Shown here one piece after another: positions 22,271-32,790 of a DNA stretch of 64,000 nt. The notes beneath the pieces are model-generated. The model saw nothing but the letters and a program-made list of their open reading frames with translations. It ran no database searches and was not told the origin of the DNA. Each line of letters starts with the position of its first letter. Position 1 is the first letter of the stretch. This stretch comes from Himantopus leucocephalus (lineage: Eukaryota; Chordata; Aves; Charadriiformes; Recurvirostridae): positions 7,305,129-7,369,128 of the forward strand of contig RSEF01000019.1 in NCBI GenBank assembly GCA_003993805.1, given 5' to 3'. Both the position numbers and the translations under genes were made by a program.

Positions 22271-24740
22271 TCAGGTTTGGCCGGGTTTTCAAAGGATTTC
22301 AGGATGTGGCACATACCTGGTATTTCACATTCTTTTACCGATTTGGCTATTTATATCGCTGCTTTCACAGGAGCTGAACTCAGCAGTGACTCCTCATGTC
22401 TGACCCCAGGCAGTTACTCACCAAAGTGTGCTGTACACTTACAAATTAAACAGATACTATTTTAAAGCCCAGTCTGGCAAACACTCAGCAGCCAGTTTGG
22501 TACTTATCACGAGGATTATCCTAAGTGCCTTCAAGATCACTTCCTGAGTAAGCTTTATTTATATATTGTGAATAACTGTTTGCACCCAGGCTAGGCAGAA
22601 ATTCTCCTCTTGGTCTCAGTGGTGGGGAGGAGAGGCAGGAACGACCGTGCTCTTTCTGTGCTACTTTGAAAGCCTGAAGTGCTCCAAAAGGAAGGTCAAA
22701 CAGCGTTTCTTCATGTTAATTCCTTTGAGTGACATTTAGACTTAACCAACGGTGTTACAGACTTTTATTACAATAGCAGAGTCGGCGCTGGGAGGTTTTG
22801 CTCTCGCATGGTTTGTAGCTCTCGCACTACGGAGACCTTTTAAGAGCACAGGAGCTGCTGAAGAGAATTACCTTGATGTACTCTGGGGCCTCTTTCTGCT
22901 GTAATTCTGCCATCTCCGCCAGTGGTTGGGAATTAACCGCGTGGTGTTCCTGCTTGCCAAGTACTGCCGGGTTCGCTGTCGGCCAACGCCGTCCCCCGCC
23001 GGGGCAGTGGGTCACAACACTGGTCGGCTCCTGCGGACACGAACCCTTGGAAAAGCAGCGGGACGTGGCGGCAGGAGAGCAGAGCTTCAGCACAGGCCTG
23101 GTGCAAGTGCAGGACAAGCCGTGCGTTCCGCTGCAGCAAAGGTTGCTCTGTTCCTTTCCCAGACCCCTCCAGAGCTGTGTGGCACTGGCCGGAGGGATCC
23201 CTCCCGGGAGAAGCCCTGTGAAGCATTAGCTATAGCTGCGGCTGCAGAACACTAATCTTGCAAACACTTTATGAAACCAAGTGATGGTAATTTCTTTACT
23301 TTCTCCCTGATGAGTTTTAGCACAAATTATTTCCTTTTTGTTTCTGCTGGGATAAGGTTTAAGATGGAAATCTGCACCTACATTTTTTGTTCTTGAGACA
23401 TAGCACCCAAAAAGGTGTTCAACTTGTCACGCAGTTTATAGATCCATGCCACAACCAGCGACAGGCATTGTCCCTGAGATGTAATTTCCTCCAGCCTCGG
23501 TGAAATTGATATATAAATATCTATACATATATAACATTTCATATTATGTAATTCCACCATCTGCTGCTTTACATAAACAGTGCTCATGTCCCACCTCTGC
23601 TGCTTGACATAATGGTGTCCCCCGTACAAATCTCAGCCGAGGAAGGAGGGACTGCACTTTTTGTTCTCCTCTAACGAAATACTCCTTCCTTGTAGTAAGG
23701 CAGAGGTGGAGAACTTGCAAAGCAGAAACACCGTGTATTGTAACATGGCCCGTTTGTTTCCCACTTACTGTCTTTGTTCTTACATACGCAAACCGGGCAG
23801 ATTGTGTTTACTTTGATAAGCAACTCTCCTGCAGGGTCAAGCAGGAAGAGAAGATTGGCAGGAAAGGAGCAAATCTCCCTTAAACAAAAATGTCTGCAAT
23901 AATTAGCAAGCGTGGCAAGAAAGAGTTGACAAACAAGCAAAAGGTGAGAAGTGAAAGGTAAGCTTCAGGGCAATTCATTAAGATGGTAAATGAAGAGCAA
24001 ACCAAAATTTCTGCAAGCGTTTAGCAGATGGAGGGTATTCTGGGAGCATGGCGTTTGTTCAAGCAGTGAGTAAAAGCTAGAAATACACGGGTTTTTAGAG
24101 GAATCTTTAGTTTATTTCTCAGAAATAAGCCATGAGGAAGGCAAGGCAGTGTTTACATTTTCTTTGCCTGCATTTGTATTTCTGCTGTTTCGGGAGCCTA
24201 AAAAATGAAAGCCTGCTTTTCAAAGTTGGAGACCCCACACCCAGCTCTGCTCTTCCATTGCAGGTGCCAACCCAGTGACTTAATTAACCTGCAGGGGCCA
24301 CACTTGCAGCTGATGTGGGTTGGGATCTAACTTGCATCCTGCTGAGGAGCTGAGTCTTGCTGCCCCTACGTCCCTCCAGAGGCCTTCTTCCCACCTATAT
24401 CAGCCCCCAGGAGGCAGCCGACTGCTCACGCTGGTGAATTCTCTGTGGCAGAGACGTTGCGAGGCACCTCTGGAGGGTGGTCAGAGATGAGGTGGGCTCA
24501 GTCGCCCTCTACAGCTGCCGGGGCCAGAGGGTGGTGGCTTAGACGAGTGGCTGGGGAGGTGGATGGGTTGGGAGGTGGATCCAGCGCGGGGAGGTGACTC
24601 TCCCTCAGCCTCTGTCCTTGCGTGTCCTGGGTTTCTGCAGCTGGCTGACCCCACATGAGAGATCTGGGTGACTGCAACTGAAAAGTGGCTTCTCATTGAT
24701 GAAGCAGTGGGGGGTGGGCTGGCTGGCTGCCACCATTTAG
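22271..24740. other. Mixed noncoding stretch
   Basis: No gene is recognised. The part at 22930-23220 is GC-rich with open frames on both strands. The parts at 22400-22600 and 23240-23600 are AT-rich. The exon-like interval at 23835-23957 is listed separately. The part at 24360-24720 is moderately GC-rich with nothing distinctive. Confidence 0.4.
23835..23957 (+). other. Exon-like interval with two alternative donors, noncoding
   Basis: Seen: CTCTCCTGCAG ends at 23834, an acceptable 3' splice site. Two good 5' splice sites follow, AAAAG|GTGAGA after 23943 and GAAAG|GTAAGC after 23957, fourteen bases apart. All three frames contain stops, so if transcribed this would be a noncoding or UTR exon. 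No evidence of transcription is visible in the sequence. Confidence 0.15.
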
Positions 24741-24916
24741 GGCTTTTCTGAATGCTCTTAAAAGACTCAGCCCTGGGCTGTCTCCAGAGCTTTCCTGCTC
24801 CTAGCTCCAGGAGCAGACTTGCTTAATGACTATGTCGTCACCCTAATTTATACATTTTTAAAGACCGAAACATACTTGATTTCTTGGGGTGGGCTGCTTT
24901 ATGATAGCTATTGTTA

Positions 24917-24939
24917 GGGGGTTTTGGGGGGGGAGGAGG
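24917..24939 (+). other. Potential G-quadruplex tract
   Basis: A run of five G, four T, then eight G followed by AGGAGG gives enough G-runs for an intramolecular quadruplex. This is a sequence-level prediction only. Confidence 0.4.
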
Positions 24940-25133
24940 TTCGAAGTGCTCCACAGAGACAGGACTGCCTTACATATGTTCAGTTCTTGGTGGTTTTATT
25001 TTTGATTAGGAGCAAGGGACAGATCTATGTTACGAGGAAGTGATGAATTACCCGGCATGTCTGGAGCACTGGGGATTTTCTCACATCAGGATGATGGTGA
25101 TTGATTTTTCTTTCTTTTTTTTTAAGTCTGCAG

Positions 25134-25169
25134 CAGCGGAATTTGCTGATGCCTGATTGCGGCTGGCAG
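25134..25169 (+). other. Candidate 36-base microexon with NAGNAG acceptor
   Basis: Seen: a long T-rich tract (about 25105-25123) leads to TCTGCAGCAG, a tandem acceptor that allows exon starts at 25134 or 25137. The segment ends CTGGCAG at 25169 and is followed by GTAAGC, a near-consensus donor. The 36-base version is a multiple of three, as is the 33-base version. Only the frame starting at CAG is open (12 codons, QRNLLMPDCGWQ); the other two contain TGA. Microexons of this size, often neural, are an established class of vertebrate exon. Against it, I recognise no matching protein, no flanking exons are identified, and short pseudo-exons with good sites do occur by chance. Confidence 0.25.
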
Positions 25170-26590
25170 GTAAGCTGTAGAACTGGCTCACTGGTGGCTG
25201 TGACAGACCTTCCTATCTCCTGTCCCCACTAAATTTTAGACTTTAATGGCTTGCTGAAGACATGCTGTCAGGGTGATGGAGGTGGTGAGATTATTAAATG
25301 AGGACATCTTCTACTTGCTAAATTGCTTTAATCTTGCTATATTAGCTCATAAGGCCCACCCCTTTGTAGGGGTTAGAGGGGAAAGCGAAGATACAAAGAG
25401 TAGGGACAGGGACTGCAAACCCCAGCAGTGTTTGTTTTCCTGAAAATCTGTAGCAGAGCCTGTGAAGGAAGGTGGGAATCGCACCTCACTTTGCCTGCAC
25501 TGCTAGCACAGTGCTGGCCGGAGAGGAGGCAGAAGATGAATTTAATTGATCCCAGCACGTGCTGGTTCCAGAGGACTGTTATTAGCTTTGGTGTGTGTGA
25601 AGCGCAGCACATCTGGTGTCTTGTCCCTTGCTGGCCATGGAAATGATGAAGTAGTTATTCTGCGTCAGGCTGCTTTCCCCTGTGCTCCGTTATGTGGACT
25701 TACATCCTGTACCGAGGGAGAGGTGGGCTGCAGCATGGGGGCTGGAATTTGGATCCTAAACCTGAGTATCTGTTTCTCTGGAAACTAGATTGCAGTTGCA
25801 ATTTATATAAAATTGCTCTTTTCAGAAAGCAATGATGGAACCAGTTTGGACTAATTACAGAGTCGTTCAAATATCTTGGGCGTGATAGCGTGACTTGAAA
25901 TCCCATGCACTGCATTTGTTATCAGCTGGGGAGGTGGAGGGGGAAGGAGGCAGAAAATATTGAAAGGAGCAGAAATTAGGAAGGAAGGAGCTGAAAAGGA
26001 ATGAATTAAAAACAGGAGAAGGGGAAAGATCCATGTGAGCAGCAACCAGTATGGAAAATACAGCATCCTCAGCCAGCATTCATTATGAAGGCATATACCT
26101 ACATTCCCAAAATGAAGTAGAAAATAGTCTGTGAGCTATTGGTGATTTCTGTTGTTTATTAGTTGCTTGCTGAATTAAGTTTTCCTGTTGGATGATGCTG
26201 CAAAAAGGATGGTAATAAGAGCTGTAATTTGGTCATAAGCATCTAAGTACGTAGGAGAGGTATGGTGGAAGAGAGAAACTTCTCATGTCACTGGGTAGGA
26301 GTGGCTTTGCAGACCATCCACTTAGGAACGGGCACTGCTCCCGAGAGATGTGCATATTTTGCAAGGTAAATGCTTTCTTTTGAGTGAATTTCCCTGAGTG
26401 GCATAGAAGTAGCAACTGAACAGAGAGAGCTATTCCATGTCAAGGTAAATCTGTACCGCCGTAATACTCTGCAGGTGTAGTTAGCCCAGCAGTCACTCCC
26501 GCAGAGCTGTGAAATGCTGGTTTTCTCCAAGGGGTGTCATTCCTTGGTATTGTTCTCCTCTGACAGCGCGGTATGTCTTTTCAGTCTTAT

Positions 26591-27180
26591 TCAGTACAAC
26601 CCATGGGTCAGTAAGGCGTGGGTCGCCATTCCTGCACGGGTAAACTGCTGGCGCTTGGCACGTGTCTGATCAAGCTGATCAGGGACACGCAAAAGCGCGG
26701 TGACTTGGTGGATGCTTTTATCCAGCTTAGGCTTGGTGTGCAACAAAGTTTTCCAGTATGGTTTCCTTGAAATCCAGCATGATTTCCAGGTTCTCTGAAT
26801 TTCCTGTAGTGTCTCCTCCTGTAGGTCTAGCTCTGCTGGCAGGGCCGTATGTCGCCCCCAACGCCTGTGTCCCCACTGGGGAAGGCAGCAGTGGTGCCTG
26901 TCAGAGGCACATCCTAGAACTCCGCCGAGCGCAGCCACAAGTCCCCCTCGCCCAGGCGTGCATTGCTGTGCGCAGGCGCCGCGGCACGCGCCAAGCCATG
27001 GGGCGATGGCCAGCTGCGTCGGCCAGCTGCTGGCTTGCCTCGCGCGAGGTCCCCGGCTGGGCGCCTCCTGCCTGGGAAGCTGTCGTCTCAACAAGATAGT
27101 TCAGTCCCACAGCTTCCCTGGAGGAGACCAGAGCGGTGACCACCTTCCTTTCACAGCTTCTTCGTTTTGACTATTTAAGA
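26591..27180. other. CpG-rich patch with open frame on the minus strand
   Basis: The part at 26900-27080 is dense in CG dinucleotides and may meet CpG-island criteria. A 167-codon minus-strand frame (27094-26591) runs through it. Its last 70 codons lie in less GC-rich DNA and are Trp/Lys/Gln-rich, but no domain is recognised. No promoter or splice arrangement supports a gene. Confidence 0.3.
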
Positions 27181-27731
27181 AAGCTTAACTGAATTCAAAG
27201 CAGGTGTGCCAGCTGCCCACACATGAAAATGTGGCCCCATCTCTCTTCCTCTTCCCTAGTGTCTGTACAACTAAAAAAAAACCCAACAAACATACAAACC
27301 CCCCACCAAAAATAAACTCCACAACACTGAATAACCTTCTCTAACTAGGCTGGAGTTAATCAAGCTGAATTTATTAAGAAGATCTTTGCAACCAAATGAG
27401 CTGATTACCAGTAGGAAGAAACTTCGTTTATTATCTGATTTTTAAAAGCTTGAATAATTTTAGCCATTGACTTTATTGTCAGCTGAAAGAACTATTTCAA
27501 TTATTATCTCTAATAACTTTGGAGGACATCTTTAAAGTTCTTTTCCATGAATCCTACTTCAAATGCTGCTGCGGAGATGAAAGGAACAAGCTTAACCCAA
27601 TGAATAACTGATAAACCAGAAATATCACTGCCTCGCCTCGAAACATCACAGATCAGAGCTCGTCCCTTGAATATAATCATAGTGTATGCTATCTCTGGCC
27701 TTTATTGGAAGCAAAGCTCTTTTATGATATT

Positions 27732-27747
27732 CTGTCATTTATGACAG
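27732..27747. repeat. Perfect 7-bp inverted repeat
   Basis: CTGTCAT and ATGACAG are separated by TT. Nested in the AT-rich CNE-like block, the arms contain TGTCA/TGACA words of the kind bound by TALE homeodomain (MEIS/PBX-type) factors. That assignment is an inference. Confidence 0.55.
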
Positions 27748-28382
27748 TTCCTCCAGGGAGTTCATTAGGATGAACATTAATGTGGCTGAATCTAGGAAAC
27801 TGCTTTTCCTGACATAATGCCAACATACATTACAATACTGTGCCAATGCAGTGCGGGAGCTTTATGGTTGTTTAATGCCTGTGTGTGTGTTGCAAATTGC
27901 ATCACTTTTTAACTCTCTCTGTAAAGCAGTATTTTTTTTCCTGAATTGCCACCACTATAAATATATGTAATGGGGTGCCCAAACAGCTGTTTTGTTCAGC
28001 AGTTATCTATGATGATTAGCTGTTCATAGGTTAGAGTTTCCAGCACTGGAGAGCTGCAATTAATCCATACTGTGCTTCAAACCATCAGAGTGAGCACTTG
28101 GGTTTTCCTCCTGCTTTATTGGTGTTAGAGTTCTTTGTACATAAAAATCTGTATGAGGAATTGAGGCAAAGGAAAGAAGCAATGGCCAAGAAATAGCTGA
28201 TGTCTTTCCCTGTCTTCCCTCTGTTTCCCCACGGCTGTGTTACGCAGGATTAGCGAACTTCCACTCCAAAGTCAGGTCACTCCTTTCAAGCACAGTCATG
28301 GTAGAGCACGCAAGGCCAGCGGGACTGGGGACTATGGGTTAGCCACTTCCATGCAAGGTGGAGCCTGTGGGTGTATGTTTTT

Positions 28383-28450
28383 AAAAGAAAAAACAACCAA
28401 AACCCCCAAGAAATCTACAAAAAACCCCCAACCCTAAGAACCATCCCCCC
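28383..28450. repeat. A/C-rich low-complexity tract
   Basis: Alternating A-runs and C-runs (for example AAAACCCCC and AAAAAACCCCC) without a fixed period. Similar tracts occur near 27266-27315 and 44485-44500. Confidence 0.6.
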
Positions 28451-28543
28451 AACTGTTGTTGTCAAAGGGTTTCATCTATCTTGTTATGAAATGAAACATA
28501 GTTGAACGCCCTTGCTGCTGATTCTCTCTTCTTTTTTTTTTTT

Positions 28544-28643
28544 NNNNNNNNNNNNNNNNNNNNNNNNNNNNNNNNNNNNNNNNNNNNNNNNNNNNNNNNN
28601 NNNNNNNNNNNNNNNNNNNNNNNNNNNNNNNNNNNNNNNNNNN
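28544..28643. other. Assembly gap of exactly 100 N
   Basis: The gap is preceded by a T12 run (28532-28543) and followed by TTTT. A run of exactly 100 N conventionally marks a gap of unknown size, so the true length of sequence missing here is unknown. Confidence 0.98.
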
Positions 28644-30544
28644 TTTTAAGAAAAAAAGGTGTTGCTGTGTCTGATGACAAAGGACAGGACAGATACAAGA
28701 ACTGCGCTGAAGGGAGAAAAGGATAAGATCTAGCTAATGTTTTCGGGAGGAGCAAAAGAGCATCATACAAAACTGCTACAGAGAAACAGGCACATGGCCA
28801 GAAAAGAGACCGCTACGAATGCCCATAGGCCAAAGTAATAACATTAAAATTGTGGGGTTTCTTTAAAAAAAAAAAGAAAGCCAGGCTAAAACTTAAGGCA
28901 GTAGAAAAGGTGACTGGACATAACAGACACTTCTGAAATCCCAGCAGAATGACCAGAATACCGGAGACCAACTCTTTGGAGCGAGGGGAAAACCTCTCAC
29001 CTCGCTGAAGTCACGCAGGGATGGCCCAAGTCCATATCTTCCTATTTCCCACCCCAGACTTGCTATGGTGGGAAGGGTAAATCCAGAAAATGACTGTTTT
29101 CTTACCTGGGGTCCCCTGTGAATATCCACGGGGTCATAAGTATATTTCTGCAATGTTACACAAGCACGTGCTGTACTATTACTTGACTGCCCTAAGGAGG
29201 TAGCTGGGAGAGCATTAGAAAATGCTGTTATTACGGGATTAAAAGATTAGTCTTATGATTGTGCATTTTTCTACAAGAGATGGATGTCAAAACAGCAACA
29301 TTAAAATAGAGTATCATGTTGATAATGCAAAGTATGTCACTAATTGCATTCAGGCATCAATTTGTTGGCTTCTCAGTGTGACTGACAGCTTTATTCCATA
29401 GAAGTCTATGTTTGATGTCATCATCCAGTACCACCAAAACTATCAGAGTGTGTGTGTGGGAGCACCTATATTTATTTCATAGATGGTGTTGTGTGGATGA
29501 GTATATCCTATGTGGTTTGGGACAAATGTTGTTACCTAGGTACGAATATCCAGCCCAGGGCATGCATGAGAAGAGTAGGCTGAGCTCTCGTACCTAACAA
29601 AGCCTTTTCACATCATTCTGATCCACTGAAAAGAGGAGTAAAGAGTTCCTAAAATGGCCGTGTGTCAGAGTGGCGGTGGAGCAGCCTAAGTGCCTGCGCT
29701 GTAAGAGCCACGCTTTCTGTGTCACTTCGTCCTGCGGGGAGGAGGAAGGGTGTCGGTGCAAACTGGAATTTGCCCAACATGTTGGCTGAACACCATCCCT
29801 GTGCGCAGCTTAAACTAATTCACCAGAACTGCGGGGCTGAGGCCAGGCACAACTTCTCTGCTGCTCGTGCTGACAGGAGAGTGATTTCCACTGGTGGGAG
29901 CAAGTGGAAAAACCAGAGGTGTGGAGAGCTGACCCTGCACCCGAGGGATTTTGTTCTGTTGGCTTCGGCGACTTATGGGAGCATTGCGGTGGCGGGAGCG
30001 AAATCGGGCTGAGGCTGATCATCTATTCCTTGCACGCTGAGTTCGGATAGAGAACACTGAAGCTGTAAACTACCTCATGCTTTTTCCCATAGCTTTATTC
30101 TAATCTCCTTTCTGGGTCAATTCCCAGGTAAGAGAGCCATGCCATTACATTTTTAATTGTTTTCAGCTCAGTCTTCTGAATTGCCAGCGAGGGGCTGGCA
30201 GAGCCGACAGGACACGCTGTAATGCATTGTGTACAAGCATCTTATCTGGTTGGCGCTGCCGCGGGTACCGTGCTTAGGAGACTTCCACGAATACGGGCAT
30301 TTATCTTAGTCAGCTATAATGAAGCGCATCTGCCAGGCGGGGAGAGGACAGCTGTAGTGGATCCAAATCAGCTCCGTCTCTGTCAGGGCTGCCTGCCCGT
30401 GGGCTGGGATGGAGGGGATCCGAAGGGTCTGAGTCGGGAAACTTGGCTAAGGGGCAGGAACGAGACTTTGGGGAAGGACCTTCAGGGCTGGTGAGCAAGT
30501 TGCTGGGTTTAATGTTAGGTGGACTTGGAGCCCCAGTAGCCTTT
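28644..30544. other. Noncoding stretch after the gap
   Basis: No gene is recognised. The stretch is AT-moderate up to about 29640 and then mixed. A good donor-like CCCAG|GTAAGA is at 30127/30128, preceded by two competing pyrimidine-rich acceptors, but the 35 bases between them are themselves pyrimidine-rich and are not called as an exon. Confidence 0.4.
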
Positions 30545-30564
30545 GGGGGGGGGGGGGGAACCCN
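30545..30564 (+). repeat. Poly-G run (14 G) next to an ambiguous base
   Basis: Fourteen G occur at 30545-30558, followed by AACCC and a single N at 30564. The N beside a homopolymer suggests a local base-calling or polishing problem. Confidence 0.85.
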
Positions 30565-31650
30565 GAAACATCCATTTGAGGTTTATCAAGTTTGGATCAC
30601 AGAAGCACTGTGTCACGAACTGCTGAGACTGGGGACCTGGTACCTGTGCGGTGGGAGGAGGTCTAGCGCAGCAGGTCACGTAGGGTCGCCCAAGGAATGG
30701 GATTGGAATGTGGAACTGGGAGAGAAAACCTACGAACCCTGCCATGAGGTGTGAGCCCGGGGCAACGGGATCGTCCCTGGCTGGATCGCAGGGAACACGC
30801 GGCTTGTGAGGGCAGCCCCTGCTTTGAAGGGATTGTGGTTTGACGGGAGGCAGAGCGCTGTGAAACTGGAACGTTAATAGATGGGGGAATGAAAATCGGG
30901 GAGACTTGGCTGTTCTGCCTGCGCTGGGCAGAGCGGGGAGCGGAGACTCGCTGCCCCGTGTCCCAGGGCCGGTCTCTATAGGCAGCCAGCTGTTACCTTG
31001 GTTCACAGGGAGATGTCAGGAGGAGAGCACTGCACGTGAACCCTCCTTCACAAGCGTTCCTCACTTTACCTGATGAAAGCCCTCCAGTTGTGCGTGGCTT
31101 CAGCCTGCATCTGTCTGGCAGCTCCTTCAGGCAGTCTGCATATTGCCGTCTACCACAGGTCCCAGAATATTTTTATGCTGTAGGCATCAAAAACCGCCCA
31201 AGCAGTGGCCTGACGTTTTGTTGTCCCCCTCTGGGCTGGAGCCAGTCTGGCCATGGGGTCCGTCTCCTGCAAAGCTCTGGGGCGTTCTGGTCTGCTGCGC
31301 TGCGGGCGAGAGCACTCCGTGGTGATGCTGCTGCTCGGGGCTGGCGTGGAAACCCCCTGCTCAGGCCGCCCGTCCCCTCGTCCCCTGCAGCTCCTGCCTT
31401 TCAGAAGAGCATGCGACAGCCCCGTGCCCGTGTCTGGCCCGCGCTGGCTCCCAGAGGTGGCAGGTCCCCAGCAGCAAGGCTGCCGGAGCCGGCGCGGGCA
31501 TCGCTGCGAGGAGCCCCGCTGGGCAGGGGCACAGCCGGGACCATCCCTGCATTTTGGTGCTGGTGCAGAGAAAGAAAAGGAAGATAAAGCTTTGTTTTCT
31601 AACCGCCCTCTGCAGCGCTTCTGAGCCAGTCGAATAGATTTCCCTGCGCT
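30565..31650. other. GC-rich region
   Basis: The part at 31230-31560 is GC-rich and CpG-containing, with three plus-strand frames open at once. No protein is recognised. The 162-codon minus frame (31006-30515) spans the ambiguous base and is not trusted. Confidence 0.35.
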
Positions 31651-32340
31651 TTCAAGGCTAGCGATGTCAGAAGGAGGCAGCCAGGTTATGACTGTATTGT
31701 TAATAATTAGGAAGATTGATATAGGATGGTGGAGAGGCTTCCAAATGATTTTTAACAGCTAGTTATTTCCTTTAACAGCCTGGATTAGTATCCCATATAG
31801 CTGATGAATATGCTGGAGTGACTGGATTGATTGATAGTAATTTCAGGACGTGACTGGGAATCCAATTTACTTTTAGAAAATGTCTAAACAAACAGCTTAA
31901 ATAGAGTTGGTTTTGTGGGGGTTTAGCAGCCTTGAAATTTTGTTCCAGTTTGGAACAAAACAAGAGCAAAAAAACCCTCAGATTTACTGGGCTATTAATG
32001 TTTTTAAATGAATTTGCTTTGCTGCAGTAAAATCATTCTGTTCAACTAAGTCAATTCTTTATTTGATTGTATTTTAGGTGATTATTGATATCTGTACAGC
32101 ACAGAGTACTATTCTGTACCATCTTGTGTTCTCTAATGATTTGAATGATAAATAACAGCACAATTAACTTCAAAATAAGAAACTGTTTCAAAGCCAGCCC
32201 CTTTCAATTCTCCTCTCCAATAAAGTCAAAACAGAGCAATTTGACAGATTCAAGGTACTGTATTTCTAGGGTTTTTTTCAAAACACATTTTGATTTAATC
32301 AGCACTAGCAGGGGGAACAGAGTTTTATTTCCAGCAAGAC
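31651..32340. other. AT-rich noncoding stretch, CNE-like
   Basis: An AT-rich, single-copy-looking stretch lies immediately 5' of the CpG-dense patch, with several TAATAATTAG/GATTGATTGAT-type words near 31698-31840. No gene is recognised. Confidence 0.35.
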
Positions 32341-32344
32341 ATCA

Positions 32345-32790
32345 TTTTCCAGCAGAAAAACATTGCCTTTCCCGAGCACGGTCGGCCGCAGCTTGCCTCT
32401 TCCAGCGCTGGCCCAGCGGCAGCCTGGGCACGATGCCGGTGGCGTCGAGGCAGGTGCAGCCCGGCGTGGCCGTCGCCCTCAGGGTGCCTGGGGCAGCGGT
32501 GGCTGGTGAGCCCGGAACGCCAGCCGTGCCGCTGGCCTCCTGTCCCTGCTGTCCCCGCGGTCCCGGCGCGGTGGGGAGCCGCCTTCAGCGCCGGGGTACC
32601 AGGCGGTGCTGGCTGGTTTCCCGGGCTCAGCACTGGGGGCTCCTGGCTCGGGCTCCTCCCTGCGCCACGCGCGCGGCGGCGGCGCCACGGGGGATGCAGG
32701 TGTGGAACTCGCACGCTGGTGGTGCCAAGGGCCGAGGCGGAGGGAGGAGGAGAGACACAGCCCCGTGTTTCCCCATGTAAATGTCGTCGC
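32345..32790. promoter_or_regulatory. Candidate CpG island
   Basis: About 440 bases are rich in CG dinucleotides, most densely at 32380-32470 and 32550-32700 (including GCGCGCGGCGGCGGCGCC-like sequence), flanked on both sides by AT-rich DNA. CpG islands of this size usually mark promoters. No TATA box, recognised first exon or coding start was found, and open frames on both strands (211 and 247 codons) look compositional. It could equally be an orphan GC patch, of which this window has many. Confidence 0.3.

Larger units (their letters stand above)
24741..26590. other. AT-moderate noncoding stretch
   Basis: No gene is recognised. A G-rich tract at 24917-24939 and the microexon-like segment at 25134-25169 are listed separately. 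A purine-rich tract (GGAGGTGGAGGGGGAAGGAGG-like) lies near 25928-25950. Nothing else is distinctive. Confidence 0.4.
27181..28543. other. AT-rich stretch, strong CNE-like appearance
   Basis: The part at 27330-28060 is AT-rich, non-repetitive and stop-dense in all frames, with repeated ATTA/TAAT cores and the perfect hairpin at 27732-27747. This is how conserved noncoding enhancers look in avian gene deserts, although no alignment is available. Low-complexity A/C runs flank it at about 27266-27315 and 28383-28450. The block ends in a T12 run at the assembly gap. Confidence 0.4.

Noticed and set aside
30093..30127. 35-base exon-like segment before CCCAG|GTAAGA
   Set aside because: The segment is itself a pyrimidine tract serving the second AG, so it is better read as one acceptor region than as an exon.
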